From positions 99,463 to 163,462 of the forward strand of contig JAJRQB010000030.1 in the NCBI GenBank assembly GCA_024280485.1: 64,000 bases of DNA, read 5' to 3'. A model generated the notes under the pieces. That model saw only the letters and a list, made by a program, of their open reading frames with translations, did not search any database and was not told the DNA's origin. The DNA comes from Deltaproteobacteria bacterium. GTDB taxonomy: Bacteria; Desulfobacterota; Desulfuromonadia; Desulfuromonadales; Geopsychrobacteraceae. The translations under genes were made by a program, and so were the position numbers. Below, in pieces: positions 30,603 through 41,512 of this stretch. The stretch's first letter is position 1. Every line of letters starts with the position of its first letter.

Positions 30603-33388
30603 TCTGACGGACGACCAGGCTGGCGTGTGAGATGGTTTTGGAGTGCAGTTCTTACCGTCAGTAAAATCTCTTGCCGGGTCAGTGGTTTCTGGTAGTAGCT
30701 GAAGATACCGATCTCCTCGAGGCGCTTTGTTGTAATAGCAGAACTGTAGCCGGTACAGAGGATAATCGGCAGAGTTGGCCTAGTCGCGAGTAATTTTTTA
30801 GCCAACTCCGCGCCGGTGCACTCGGGCATCGTCATATCGGTAATAACCAGGTCATATTCATCGGGATGCTCGGCGAAGAGCATTTGTGCTTCCACGCTAC
30901 TGGTCGAAGTGGTTACCCGGTAGCCTGCTTCTTCGAGAATCGAACGGCCGATATCGACAATGTTAACTTCATCATCGACCCACAGAATATGCTCGCTGCC
31001 TCTGAACTCAGCATCCTCGTACGCTATCTTTTCCGGCTCTGAATCATTCTGCCTCGCAACCGGGAGATAAATGTCGAATCTGGTGCCTTCTCCGATGGCA
31101 CTATCGACGGTGATCATGCCGTCATGCCCTTCTATAATTCCATGGACCAATGACAGACCGAGACCAGTCCCTTCGCCGACATCCTTGGTGGTAAAAAAAG
31201 GGTCGAAGATTCGTTCGAGTATCTCGGGTGGGATGCCGTTGCCACTGTCTGCAACGCTGATCTGAATATAGTCGCCAGCAGACATGCGCGGGCGGTGGTG
31301 CAGATCGGCCGGGGTGAGGGTCGTCTGTACTACCCGCAGGTTTAGATTGCCTTTAGTGAGCCCCTTGTGAGTCATGGATTGAATCGCATTGGTCATCAGA
31401 TTCATCAGCACCTGATGTAGTTGCGTGGCATTCGCGTTGATCTGGTCCAGATCGTCCGCAATCTCTAATTCCAGTTTGATCGAACTTGGGAGGGTTGAGC
31501 ACAGGAGGTCGGTGCTGTCGGTAATGACAGTTCTGGGATCAAGTCGTTGATATTCGCTACCCTCTTTGCGACTGAAAGAGAGGATCTGACCGACCAGATT
31601 TTTAGCTCGGTCGCAGGCTTGAAGCAGATTTTTCAGGTGTTTTTTAACCGGGGAGTCGACGGGCAGTTTGAGCTGGCCCATTTCTGCGTTGCCGATCATA
31701 ATCGACAAAATATTATTAAAATCATGGGCGATGCCGCCCGCCAGGGTGCCAATAGCTTCCATTTTATGGGTCTGATGAATCTGTTCTTCAAGGGTTCTCA
31801 ATTCCGAAATATCGCGCGTGACATGGACCAGGCCGGTTGGTCGGTTGTCTTTCCCTGGAATTGGAATGGCGCGAATCTCGATCTGTGCGTTAAGGGTCGG
31901 TTCATAGAACTCGCGCCGCACGATAGTATTCTCTCTCAGGGCGATGATAGCGGGACAAATTTCATGCTCGCCGATGCAGCCCTGCAAAGAGAGCCTGCAG
32001 TCGCAGTTGCTCTGGTGACCGAGGATCAGATCGAGCTTTTCGAAGGTGGCGACATTGGCCTGGCTGATATCCATCTGTGGATCGTGGATCGTGATCAGGT
32101 CGGTAAGGCAGTTAAAGGTTTCTTCCCAGATCTGCTTTGCCTTATGCGCCTGGGTTTCAGCCTTGCCCCGCTTGACGACTTCCTTTTTAAGAGAGGAGAT
32201 AGTCTCCGAGAGTGTTTCTGTTCGTTCGCTAACCCTGGTCTCCAGCTCCGCACGGGCCAGTTTCAAAGTCTCCAAGGCCTGATCTCGTCTGATCCGAGTT
32301 CGTGTTAGCAACAATGCCCCAGCGAGCAGGGCCAAGGCGACAAACAGGTCGATCAGGAACAGCCGCTGCAGAATCATCTGAGAGATCCCTGCGAGTTTTT
32401 CACGCGGGATGTGGGTTATGGCTTTCCATTTGTAGTTGCTTGCATAAGTCGTGTGCAGATCTTTTTTTAATACAAATTTTTTGGACAGATCAAAGGGTGT
32501 GATCGTGGTGAAGGTAAACATGCCCGCCGGGCTGATAAACTGACCAGTGTCTTGGGTCGAGATGCTCTGCCACTCTTCAGGGAAACTGTCCGCAATGGAC
32601 TGTTGTTTGCGCTTGGGGTGCATAAAACCCCATTCTTCACCGGGGTGACGACCCTTGAGCCAGTAGCCCTGCGCATTAACCAGCCAGAAACTGGCAGTGG
32701 CGATATCTACGACGGCCAACGCATCGTCGATGATCTTCTGGCCGAAGTAGTTGAGAACAACGACGCCCAGAGGTTCATTCGCCTCGGAAAGAACCGGCGT
32801 GCAGAGACGGATCATCGGTTTGCGGGGCAGCTCGATCTGGCGATTTTCGATGTTCAGGTCGAAGGGGGAGAGGTATATGGCATTACGACCAAGGTTCTTA
32901 CATTCCTCGACGTAGTAGCGATGCGTCTTGGTTTGCAGCTTAGCAGGAGGGACAATGGCCGGCTCGCCGGCATTGTAGTTTACGCGTATGATTTCCTGCC
33001 CGGCTCGGTCGATGATCCGGACCTGATCGTAGAGCTTTTTGCTGCGACTGAAAAGAAGATAATCGGTCTCAATCTCTCCGCGCAGGATGGTTGGTTCTTC
33101 TGTTAGCAGTTGAAGCGCGTGCTTCTGGTTGGCCAAGTAAAGGAGATCGGAAAAAACTGAGTCGAAATTTTTTTCAATGGTGTTGGCGATCTGTTGTGCA
33201 TGATGCTCTTCCATGGCACTAAGAACGCGTATCTGACTCTTCGCCTCTTGTTGATAGAGATAGAATGTCAGTAGCGCAAGCAGGGAGAAGACCGGGAGCA
33301 ACAGGGTGAGCAGGTAGACGATAGTGCGGCTGTCAGTGAAAGATACCGCTGGTGGCGACGATTGAGGTTGCTCTCTGCCAGGTTTCAA
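30560..33388 (-). CDS. Hybrid sensor histidine kinase (dCache-like, PAS, HATPase, receiver)
   Basis: 942 aa; GGIAHDFNNILSIMIGNAEM, GTGLGLSLVHGIIEGHDG, receiver LVITDMTMPECTGAELAKKL. Confidence 0.93.
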   Translation of the reverse strand: MKPGREQPQSSPPAVSFTDSRTIVYLLTLLLPVFSLLALLTFYLYQQEAKSQIRVLSAMEEHHAQQIANTIEKNFDSVFSDLLYLANQKHALQLLTEEPTILRGEIETDYLLFSRSKKLYDQVRIIDRAGQEIIRVNYNAGEPAIVPPAKLQTKTHRYYVEECKNLGRNAIYLSPFDLNIENRQIELPRKPMIRLCTPVLSEANEPLGVVVLNYFGQKIIDDALAVVDIATASFWLVNAQGYWLKGRHPGEEWGFMHPKRKQQSIADSFPEEWQSISTQDTGQFISPAGMFTFTTITPFDLSKKFVLKKDLHTTYASNYKWKAITHIPREKLAGISQMILQRLFLIDLFVALALLAGALLLTRTRIRRDQALETLKLARAELETRVSERTETLSETISSLKKEVVKRGKAETQAHKAKQIWEETFNCLTDLITIHDPQMDISQANVATFEKLDLILGHQSNCDCRLSLQGCIGEHEICPAIIALRENTIVRREFYEPTLNAQIEIRAIPIPGKDNRPTGLVHVTRDISELRTLEEQIHQTHKMEAIGTLAGGIAHDFNNILSIMIGNAEMGQLKLPVDSPVKKHLKNLLQACDRAKNLVGQILSFSRKEGSEYQRLDPRTVITDSTDLLCSTLPSSIKLELEIADDLDQINANATQLHQVLMNLMTNAIQSMTHKGLTKGNLNLRVVQTTLTPADLHHRPRMSAGDYIQISVADSGNGIPPEILERIFDPFFTTKDVGEGTGLGLSLVHGIIEGHDGMITVDSAIGEGTRFDIYLPVARQNDSEPEKIAYEDAEFRGSEHILWVDDEVNIVDIGRSILEEAGYRVTTSTSSVEAQMLFAEHPDEYDLVITDMTMPECTGAELAKKLLATRPTLPIILCTGYSSAITTKRLEEIGIFSYYQKPLTRQEILLTVRTALQNHLTRQPGRPSDQGSTTPQVSSQKG

Positions 33389-33522
33389 ATGACTCTCCAG
33401 AAAGAAAATACAACAATCCCGGCATGAGTTGATTCTAGACGAACCAAGAAGAATTAGAAGTATATAACCATATACCTTAGAGTCAAGTGATGTTATGGAA
33501 CAAACTGTTCCGGGGTGTTCGG

Positions 33523-34296
33523 TTAATTCTCTGGTTTTTTCTGCCGTTCAATGAATGGCGTGATCAGCTCAATCGGCAGCGGAAACAGAATCGTTGAGTT
33601 CTTCTCGCTGGCGATTTCGGTCAGGGTTTGCAAAAAACGCAACTGTAAAGCGCCCGATTCGGTCGCAATTTGTTTGGCCGCCTTGGCCAGATTTTCTGAT
33701 GCCTGGAATTCGCCTTCGGCATGGATTATCTTGGCGCGTCGTTCCCGTTCGGCTTCGGCTTGACGGGCCATGGCGCGTTGCATTTCGAGCGGCAGGTCGA
33801 CGTGTTTGATCTCGACGTTTGAGATCTTGACACCCCAGGGGTCGGTCTGGCGATCGAGCAGTACCTGCAGGTTTTTGTTAATCTTGTCGCGTTGCGAAAG
33901 AAGCTCGTCGAGTTCGACCTGTCCAAGCACACTCCGTAGCGAGGTCTGGGCCAGTTGGCTGGTCGCATAGAGGTACTCCTCGACCTCAATCAGCGCCTTG
34001 TCGGGGTGGACAACGCGAAAATAAAGCACCGCATTGACCTTGATCGAAACGTTGTCGCGAGTGATGACATCCTGCGGTGGTACATCCATCGCGATGGTGC
34101 GCATGCTGACCTTGACCAGTCGGTCAACCAACGGAATGATGAACTTGAGCCCCGGTCCCTTGACGCAGGAGAAACGCCCGAGCCGAAAGACTACGCCGCG
34201 TTCATATTCGTACAGAACACGAACCGCAGAGGCGAGAATTATAACCAAAAAGCCGAAAGCAACCGGCCAGAGCAAACTTAATCCCAATCCAAACAT
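33523..34296 (-). CDS. SPFH/stomatin (slipin) protein
   Basis: [58 protein letters not shown]. Confidence 0.93.
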   Translation of the reverse strand: MFGLGLSLLWPVAFGFLVIILASAVRVLYEYERGVVFRLGRFSCVKGPGLKFIIPLVDRLVKVSMRTIAMDVPPQDVITRDNVSIKVNAVLYFRVVHPDKALIEVEEYLYATSQLAQTSLRSVLGQVELDELLSQRDKINKNLQVLLDRQTDPWGVKISNVEIKHVDLPLEMQRAMARQAEAERERRAKIIHAEGEFQASENLAKAAKQIATESGALQLRFLQTLTEIASEKNSTILFPLPIELITPFIERQKKPEN

Positions 34297-34297
34297 G

Positions 34298-35629
34298 TTA
34301 TGCCTCCTTCCCTGTGCTCTTCTGCTGGTCCTCGTTTGTTGCCCGCACTTCGAGCACCAGACCGTCCAGTAGTTTGACAACTTCGACTTCGCTCCCTTGG
34401 TTAATTTCAACCGTGGCCCGCGCCTGCCACAACTCACCGTGGACAAACACCTGTCCCTCGTTATGAATATTGCTCGACGCCGTGCCGCGCTCGCCGATCA
34501 TCCCTTCCTGCCCGAAAATTACCGGACGACCCTGGGTGCGCACTACCATCCAACTGGCAAAGAGGATAAACCCGGCACTGACCATTACGGTTGCGGCAAT
34601 CACGGCTTTCGAAATCTGCAAATAGGGCTGACTGCTGTCGACCAGCATCAATGAACCGAAGGCCATGGAGATAATCCCGCCGACAGTGAGCATACCGAAG
34701 GATGGAACCTTGACCTCAAGGATGAACATCACCACCGCCACCAGGATCAGCAGCAGGCCGACGTAATTGATCGGCAGGGTTGAGAAGGCGAAGAAGGCGA
34801 GTAATATAGAGATGACACCGACCACTCCAGGCAGAATCACACCCGGCTGGGAGATTTCGAAGAAAATGCCGAGCAAGCCGAGCATCATCAGCATGTATGC
34901 GAAGGTCGGATTGCTCAGCGCGCTGAGGACCTGCAGGCGCCAGTTCATCTCAATCTGAATGAGTGTCACATCTTTGGTGAGCAGGGTTTTCTTCTGCCCC
35001 AGTCGGAGGTAGCTGCGGCCGTCCAGTTTTTTTAACAGCTCGGTCCTGTTTTCGGCGATGAGATCGATGACCTGCTGTTCCAGAGCTTCCTGGGCCGAGG
35101 AGGAGATACTTTCGCGCACAATTTTTTCAGCCCAGTCAAGATTACGGCCGCGCTGCAATGCCAGACTGCGCGCGTAGGCTGCGGCATCGTTGACCAGTTT
35201 TTCCGCCATGGTTTTGTCGGGTTGCGCCCCTGCACCGATAGAAACCGGATGCGCAGCCCCTATGTTGGTCCCCGGAGCCATGGCCGCAAAGTCGGCCGCC
35301 AGAGTGATCAGCGCTCCGGCAGAAGCAGCCCGTGCGCCCGCCGGAGCAACGTAGACAATCACCGGAATCGTTGAGCCGAGTTCGGCCTGGATGATCTCAC
35401 GCATCGCGGTGTCGAGCCCACCGGGGGTGTTGAGTTCAATCAACAGCGCGACGTCCTGCCGCCGGTTAGCTTCGTTCAGCTGTTCACGGATAAATTTTGC
35501 GGTTATGGGATTGATTGCGGAATCGATGGACAGTAGGGTGATGGCAGACGAAGATGTTGTTTGTTGCTCTGCGACCACGCCGCAGGGCAGGAGAGTCAAA
35601 ATACTGAGTATCAGCAGCAGGCTTCGCAT
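34298..35629 (-). CDS. NfeD-family membrane serine protease (ClpP-class N-terminus)
   Basis: [22 protein letters not shown]...[51 protein letters not shown]; adjacent to the SPFH gene. Confidence 0.93.
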   Translation of the reverse strand: MRSLLLILSILTLLPCGVVAEQQTTSSSAITLLSIDSAINPITAKFIREQLNEANRRQDVALLIELNTPGGLDTAMREIIQAELGSTIPVIVYVAPAGARAASAGALITLAADFAAMAPGTNIGAAHPVSIGAGAQPDKTMAEKLVNDAAAYARSLALQRGRNLDWAEKIVRESISSSAQEALEQQVIDLIAENRTELLKKLDGRSYLRLGQKKTLLTKDVTLIQIEMNWRLQVLSALSNPTFAYMLMMLGLLGIFFEISQPGVILPGVVGVISILLAFFAFSTLPINYVGLLLILVAVVMFILEVKVPSFGMLTVGGIISMAFGSLMLVDSSQPYLQISKAVIAATVMVSAGFILFASWMVVRTQGRPVIFGQEGMIGERGTASSNIHNEGQVFVHGELWQARATVEINQGSEVEVVKLLDGLVLEVRATNEDQQKSTGKEA

Positions 35630-36040
35630 CACTCTTTCAACCTTTCGGCAATAGAATGAAGAACGGTCCCTCCGCATAAACTGGTATGTCGGCTAATACC
35701 TCAATGAATATTTACAGTTTACCTTGATTTTGGTTTTGGTGCCGGGATCTTCGGAAAAGAGTCGCGTTCGGCTACTGATAATTATGGAAATGGTAATCGA
35801 TGATTCAATTGAGCGGACTGCTCAGTGCCAGGTCATGTTTGAACTATTGCACATATTTAGCGTAAAACGCTTTCATACCGGCCTTTCTCTCTCTCATCCA
35901 TCGTACTTTTCCCAGCATTTTATCACCGATTCCTCCTGCAACAATGATTGGGGTGTAATTGACCGTTCTAGTCGGTGTTGCTATAAGTTGTCGAATACAA
36001 AGATATAATATACTTTTTATATTCATGGAGGGGAACCAGT

Positions 36041-37351
36041 ATGTGTCAAAAGGATGATATGCATTTCGAGTTTTCACAAATAACCCCGGCAACAAATTTG
36101 GATCAGGTTTACGATAACTTCGACCCGATTCTCTCCGTCGATCCTGATTCCGATTTCTATATCTCGCGTGATGACCAAGAGTTGCACAAACTCAGTTTTG
36201 AACTAAAACGCAACAAGACTCACCTGCACGCATTTCTTTACGGTCATCGCGGCAGTGGCAAAACCACTGAACTGCAAAAGCTTTGTCTCGACGATGAAAT
36301 TTGCGCACAATATCTGCCGATTTTTCTCACCGCGCAGAACTTCGGTGCGGAAGCGGTTAACCTGACCCATGATGCGTTGCTGATCCAAATCGGCTTGAAA
36401 CTTGTCGAAATCGGCAAAGAACATAAGTTGAAGCCATCCTACGGAAAAGAGCTGGAAATTTGGGGCCGGGATGTCGTTGATACTTTTCTGAAAAAAGACA
36501 CCGCCAAAACAGAGGCCGGTTCCAAAGCCAACGTTTGGCTACTCTATTTCAAGGCTCATCTCAGCACTCAACGGGATTGGACCAGAGAAGAGAAACAGAC
36601 TCTCGAACCTAAGATCGAAGATCTGCTGGATATTTTGAATCGCATGGCTCAGGAGTTGAAAAACAGCACCGGCAAAAAGTTGCTGGTGATTGTCGATGAT
36701 TTGGAAAAGGGCGAATCAGACGCACACAGGTCGATGCATGAGCGGCTTTTTCAAGAGAACTACGACACTCTGGTTCGTCCCCGGTTCTCCATTATCTACA
36801 CCATTCCGATTTATTTCAGGGCGCTGGCTGGAAGCCGTATTCCGAATGATCAGACCTATGCTTTTTCGGCAATCCACATCTACAAAAGAAAAGAGAAGCA
36901 ATCTTTCTCACCGGCACTCGATCCTGCTGACCCCGGTTATAAAATCATGCGCACCTTCATCGAAAGTCGCATCGAAAACCCGGAGGCTCTTTTTGCCGAA
37001 GGGACTCTTGATGAACTGATCCGCATCGGTGGTGGTCTGTTCCGCGAAACAGCGCGGGCTATTCAGAATGCCGCTTATCAGGCGTTAAGGCGGAACGCCG
37101 CAACGGTTGAAACGGCTGATGTCACAGAAGTATTTAATGACATTAAAAAGGATTTTCAACCGCTGATCCGTGGCGAAGCAGTTAAAACGCTCAAGGCGGT
37201 TTATGAGAGTGAACAGGGCTGGATTGAAGGGATAGAATCTTTCTTGCAAGCGCGAGCAGTGGTCGAATATGAAAACGGTGATCTCTGGCTTGATTTGCGG
37301 CATGTTCTTAAGCCTTACATTCTTGAGCTGACGGCAGAAAATGAAGAATAG
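36041..37351 (+). CDS. AAA/STAND-like P-loop ATPase (accessory)
   Basis: 436 aa; Walker A GHRGSGKTTELQKL, Walker B-like KKLLVIVDDLEKG; RBS ggagggg. Confidence 0.8.
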   Translation: MCQKDDMHFEFSQITPATNLDQVYDNFDPILSVDPDSDFYISRDDQELHKLSFELKRNKTHLHAFLYGHRGSGKTTELQKLCLDDEICAQYLPIFLTAQNFGAEAVNLTHDALLIQIGLKLVEIGKEHKLKPSYGKELEIWGRDVVDTFLKKDTAKTEAGSKANVWLLYFKAHLSTQRDWTREEKQTLEPKIEDLLDILNRMAQELKNSTGKKLLVIVDDLEKGESDAHRSMHERLFQENYDTLVRPRFSIIYTIPIYFRALAGSRIPNDQTYAFSAIHIYKRKEKQSFSPALDPADPGYKIMRTFIESRIENPEALFAEGTLDELIRIGGGLFRETARAIQNAAYQALRRNAATVETADVTEVFNDIKKDFQPLIRGEAVKTLKAVYESEQGWIEGIESFLQARAVVEYENGDLWLDLRHVLKPYILELTAENEE

Positions 37352-38978
37352 CGAAACAGCGAAGCTCGCCGCTCAGCTCGCCGATCAGGCATCTCGCGCC
37401 TTCTCGGCTGAGCGTCCACTTTTTCTGGTGGTCATCTATCAGCACGAAAGCAATAAACTTGATCTGATCAGAGCTCTGCGCAAAACGATCAGAACTCAGG
37501 ATTTGATGGTTCAGTCCTTCGACCCTGCCCAACGTGACGAGCACGATAAAACTAAACTCTATGAACTGATTTCAGCCGCGTCTAAAGACAAAACCCTCAG
37601 TCTCATCGTCACCCTACCCAAAGATAGTACTCAGCCGAAACTGGACGATAGTTTCCTCCATTTTCTCAATATTCACCGCGACCGCATTGCCCGAGAAAAA
37701 CTGCGCATCGTTCTGTTTCTTCAACAGGCGGCAAGCGAACAGTTTATGCTCAGCGCCGGGGATCTTTGGGATTTTCGTCAGCAGACCTACTGGCTTGATA
37801 CTGAGCAAACTGTCACCGACAGCCGAGGTCTCTGGCAATCGGTTGCGGTTATTCCTGAGGTAGCGGCGATCTCTACAGAAGAACAAGAAGCTTTTTCTGC
37901 CCATATAACCAAAACCGAAGAGTTGGTTGCACAGACTGAAGATAATGAAGAGAAGGCCCGGCTGTTGCTAGACCTCTGCCACTGGTTACAGCGCCGCCAT
38001 GCTTGGCAAACATCCGCGCAGGTTTTGAGAAACGCTCAGCAGCATATCAGCACCCGGCCATCCTGCTTGCTGGGCGATCTTGAACATGCGCTTGGCTATA
38101 GTTTGAGCAGGGAATCGCTCAACTCAGAAGCCCTCGATCATTACCGCAAAAGTCTCGTTATTAGCAGAGAGATCGGTGACAAACAGGGTGAAGGCGCCAC
38201 CCTCAGCAATATAGCTCAAATCTATGATTCTTGGGGGCAATACGATCAGGCACTGAAAACCACTGAAGAGAGTCTCGTCATTAGCCGAGAGGTCGGCGAT
38301 AAGCAGGGCGAATGGCTTAATCTTAACAACATCGCGCAGATCTTTAAAGCCTGGGGGAAATACGACCAGGCGCTGAAAATTTTGGGAGAGAGCCTCGCTC
38401 TCAGCAGAGAGGTCGGTGATAAACAGGGTGAAGGGGTTACCCTCAACAATAGTGCTCAGATATATTTTACTTGGGGGCAATACGAGAAGGCACTGAAAAC
38501 TTCAGAAGAGAGTCTCGCTATCCGTAGAGAGATCGGTGACAAAAAGGGCGAAGGGGTCACCCTCAACAATAGTGCTCAGATATATTTTACTTGGGGGCAA
38601 TACGAGAAGGCACTGAAAACTTCAGAAGAGAGTCTCGCTATCCGTAGAGAGATCGGTGACAAAAAGGGTGAAGGGGTCACCCTCAACAACATCGCCCAGA
38701 TTTATATAACCTGGGGCCAATATGATCAGGCGTTGAAAACTACAAAAGAGAGCCTTGCTATCAGTCTAGAAATTGGTGACAAGCAGGGCGAAGGTATCAC
38801 TTGCTGGAATCTGGCCCATGAGTGGGAGCGTCGCGAGCAGTTCGACAAGGCGGTTGAATTTGCCAGCAGATGTGTTGCAATTGAAGAAGAGACCAACAAC
38901 CCTGATCTTGAGAAAAGTAAAGCTTACCTGCAACAAATACAAGAGAAGCTAACGCGGGCACAAAAAGAAGAGCCCTGA
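37341..38978 (+). CDS. TPR-repeat protein with ~200-aa N-terminal P-loop-like domain, partner of the ATPase
   Basis: 545 aa; overlaps the ATPase ORF by 11 nt; N-terminal ...LHFLNIHRDRIAREKLRIVLFLQQAASEQFMLSAGDLWDFRQQTYWLD; then 40-aa TPRs (EGVTLNNSAQIYFTWGQYEKALKTSEESLAIRREIGDKK). Confidence 0.8.
   Translation: MKNSETAKLAAQLADQASRAFSAERPLFLVVIYQHESNKLDLIRALRKTIRTQDLMVQSFDPAQRDEHDKTKLYELISAASKDKTLSLIVTLPKDSTQPKLDDSFLHFLNIHRDRIAREKLRIVLFLQQAASEQFMLSAGDLWDFRQQTYWLDTEQTVTDSRGLWQSVAVIPEVAAISTEEQEAFSAHITKTEELVAQTEDNEEKARLLLDLCHWLQRRHAWQTSAQVLRNAQQHISTRPSCLLGDLEHALGYSLSRESLNSEALDHYRKSLVISREIGDKQGEGATLSNIAQIYDSWGQYDQALKTTEESLVISREVGDKQGEWLNLNNIAQIFKAWGKYDQALKILGESLALSREVGDKQGEGVTLNNSAQIYFTWGQYEKALKTSEESLAIRREIGDKKGEGVTLNNSAQIYFTWGQYEKALKTSEESLAIRREIGDKKGEGVTLNNIAQIYITWGQYDQALKTTKESLAISLEIGDKQGEGITCWNLAHEWERREQFDKAVEFASRCVAIEEETNNPDLEKSKAYLQQIQEKLTRAQKEEP
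38439..38687 (+). repeat. Near-identical 120-bp tandem repeat within the TPR region
   Basis: 38439-38548 is identical to 38559-38668 at 120-bp offset; one mismatch (38549 c / 38669 t), then identity continues. Confidence 0.9.
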
Positions 38979-39060
38979 ATTCCTTGAAGTTGCTCAGCAG
39001 CATCCCCACGTTTTCCAATATCAGCGTTTTATCAATTCCCCTCCCAGATAATTGAATAGC

Positions 39061-39139
39061 CGTCATTCCCGCGCAGGCGGGAATCCCGAAATTACCAAAG
39101 GTCAATAAAACCTGGATCCCCGTTTTCACGAGGATGACG
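39061..39139. repeat. 79-bp dispersed repeat/MITE-like element
   Basis: CGTCATTCCCGCGCAGGCGGGAATCC...CTGGATCCCCGTTTTCACGAGGATGACG; CGTCAT/ATGACG terminal inverted repeats. Confidence 0.75.
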
Positions 39140-39176
39140 ACTTTGCAAGAAGCTCATCAGCATTAAAACACCAGAT

Positions 39177-40811
39177 TCAGCCCACCCCGTGCTCGCGTCC
39201 GGTCTTATGCAGGTAATATTCGTAGTCCCCGTCGTAACTCATCATTTTGCCATGATCGATCTCAAACACGCGGCCGACCAATGAACGCAGAAAGTGCCGG
39301 TCGTGGCTGACGAGGATGACGGTGCCGGCAAAGTTCTTCAGGGCCTCAAGCAGAACTTCGCGTGATAGAATATCGAGGTGGTTGGTCGGCTCATCGAGGA
39401 CCAGCAGGTTGATCGGACGTGCCAGCAGGGTAGCAATAACTAGGCGGCTCTTTTCGCCACCGGAGAGTTTGTCGACCCGTTTATCGACATCATCGCCCCG
39501 AAACAGAAAGGCGGCTGCCAGGTTACGGATCACCCCGATTGAAGCCTGGGGCAGAGCATATTGCAGGGTGTCGAACACGGTTTTTTGCGGGTCGAGGAGT
39601 TCCATCGAATGCTGACTGAAATATCCGAGTTCAACATTGGCTCCGAGGGTTGCGCTGCCTTCTGATGGTTCAATTTGATTAGAAAGAGCCTTCAGGAAGG
39701 TCGATTTTCCGGCGCCATTGACCCCGGTGACCGCAATTTTATCGCCGCGTTGGATCAACCCTGAGATACCGCTGAAGACCGACTTCTTTCCCCCTTCAGG
39801 GAGCGGCCAACTCTTAGCCAGATTATGAAGCGCAATCACATCATCTCCGCTGCGTGGCGGTGTGGTGAATGCGAACCGGACCTTCTTTTGTTCTGCGGGG
39901 ATTACGATCCGTTCGATCTTCTCAAGTTTCTTAACGCGTGATTGCACCTGTGCGGCATGTGAAGCGCGGGCGGCGAAGCGAGCGATGAATTCCTCTTCTT
40001 TAGAGAGCATCTCCTGCTGACGGCGGTGGCTGGCGATCAATTGATTCCGGCGGATTTCGCGTTCGCGCAGGTAGAAGTCGTAGTTACCGCCGTAAGTAGT
40101 GACGGTTTGACTGTCGACCTCGATGATTCGGGTGACCAGGCGGTTCATGAAATCGCGGTCGTGACTGGTCATTAACAGTGCGCCCTTGTAATCATTGTCC
40201 AACCAGTTCTCCAGCCAGACAATCGATTCGATATCGAGGTGGTTGGTCGGCTCGTCGAGTAGCAGCACATCAGGGTTGATGGTCAGAATCTGCGCCAGAG
40301 CGATGCGCATCTTCCACCCACCGCTAAAACTCTCAACCGGCCGGTCATAGGCGTCCGGGCCGATGCCGAGTCCAGTTAAGACAGCCTTGGCGCGGGGCTC
40401 AAGATCGTAGCCGCCGCGATGTTCAAAATCCTGTTGGGCGTCACCGTAACGTTCGAGCAGAGCCGTCATCTCGTCATCTCCGAGCGGCTCGCACATCTCA
40501 GCTTCCATTGCCGTGATCTGTTCTCCCAACCTCATGACCTCGCTTGAGGCGGCCATAACTTCGGCCAGCGCTGAGCGGCCCGACATTTCGCCGACATCCT
40601 GTGAGAAATAACCGATCACGACCTTCTTGGCACAGCTGATATCGCCAGCATCCAGATCTTCTTCACCGGTGATCAGGCGGAAGATCGTCGATTTACCCGC
40701 CCCGTTGGGACCGACCAGCCCGCTACGGCTACCGGGCAGGATTTGGAGGCTGGCATTGCTGAACAGGATATGTGAGCCGTGCTGTTTTTTTATGTTGGTC
40801 AGATGGATCAT
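39177..40811 (-). CDS. ABC-F family ATPase
   Basis: Two ABC domains: GPNGAGKST, GVNGAGKST, LSGGEKSRL, LLLDEPTNHLD; likely start MIHLTNIKKQHGSHILF at 40811, not 41132. Confidence 0.93.
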   Translation of the reverse strand: MIHLTNIKKQHGSHILFSNASLQILPGSRSGLVGPNGAGKSTIFRLITGEEDLDAGDISCAKKVVIGYFSQDVGEMSGRSALAEVMAASSEVMRLGEQITAMEAEMCEPLGDDEMTALLERYGDAQQDFEHRGGYDLEPRAKAVLTGLGIGPDAYDRPVESFSGGWKMRIALAQILTINPDVLLLDEPTNHLDIESIVWLENWLDNDYKGALLMTSHDRDFMNRLVTRIIEVDSQTVTTYGGNYDFYLREREIRRNQLIASHRRQQEMLSKEEEFIARFAARASHAAQVQSRVKKLEKIERIVIPAEQKKVRFAFTTPPRSGDDVIALHNLAKSWPLPEGGKKSVFSGISGLIQRGDKIAVTGVNGAGKSTFLKALSNQIEPSEGSATLGANVELGYFSQHSMELLDPQKTVFDTLQYALPQASIGVIRNLAAAFLFRGDDVDKRVDKLSGGEKSRLVIATLLARPINLLVLDEPTNHLDILSREVLLEALKNFAGTVILVSHDRHFLRSLVGRVFEIDHGKMMSYDGDYEYYLHKTGREHGVG

Positions 40812-40980
40812 GTCTGGATCTCCCTGGGAATCGACAAAAGTCGGCAGGTTCCTGAAAAAGTCCCGCTCTGTTAGCATGGGGGGAGCTTCTGCGGCAAGGT
40901 CTTTCTGGAAAAGCTGGACCTTCGCTGTAATGGCAGGTATTTTGTCCGGGATCGAAATTATATTAGCCATAGGATTTTCC

Positions 40981-41412
40981 ATGAGTGTCACTCTTGTCGT
41001 TATTGCTATATTCTGGGGCCTGCTGGCGGGGTACCTTTTGCTGAGGTGCGTTGACAGTCTCCTCGGCCTAACCTTCTGTTTACATGGGGTGTTCGAACGG
41101 CGCTGGAAAAAGCTTGCCGATAAAACTGCCACCGGTCTAATCCGCCCGCAGTTGATCGTTAAACTCGCCTTGCGGTTGGGCTGCTATGCCGCGATCAGTG
41201 CCTTTCTGCTTGAAGCTGGAGACGGTTTTCTTCGGCGTGAATACCATTTTTACTATGACGAAATACCAGGAGTACTCTTTGCAATTGCCGGGGGGAGTGC
41301 CATTGTCAGTCGGTTATTCACCTCCTGGCAGCGGATGAAGTTGGTCTGGCGCATGACCCACGAGTTCGACTTTGCCGAACGCCGGGAGCGGACCCGGATG
41401 TTGAAGAGTTGA
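40981..41412 (+). CDS. Hypothetical membrane protein
   Basis: MSVTLVVIAIFWGLLAGYLLLRCVDSLLGLTFCLHGVFERRWKKLADK...; the 40627 ORF start overlaps antisense to the ABC-F gene. Confidence 0.65.
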   Translation: MSVTLVVIAIFWGLLAGYLLLRCVDSLLGLTFCLHGVFERRWKKLADKTATGLIRPQLIVKLALRLGCYAAISAFLLEAGDGFLRREYHFYYDEIPGVLFAIAGGSAIVSRLFTSWQRMKLVWRMTHEFDFAERRERTRMLKS

Positions 41413-41512
41413 GATCCTCTTCAACTGTTGGCTGTAGACCCTACGTCAGGTCAGAATGCTATGAATTAAGCATGACCTGATTCCAGTTTGGTTCCTTTTC
41501 CAGCGAAGAGAT

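Noticed and set aside
31547-32308. 253-aa plus-strand ORF
   Set aside because: Antisense to the hybrid histidine kinase; no recognisable domain.
38130-38790. CRISPR-like or noncoding tandem repeat
   Set aside because: The 120-bp periodicity encodes 40-aa TPR units in one open frame.
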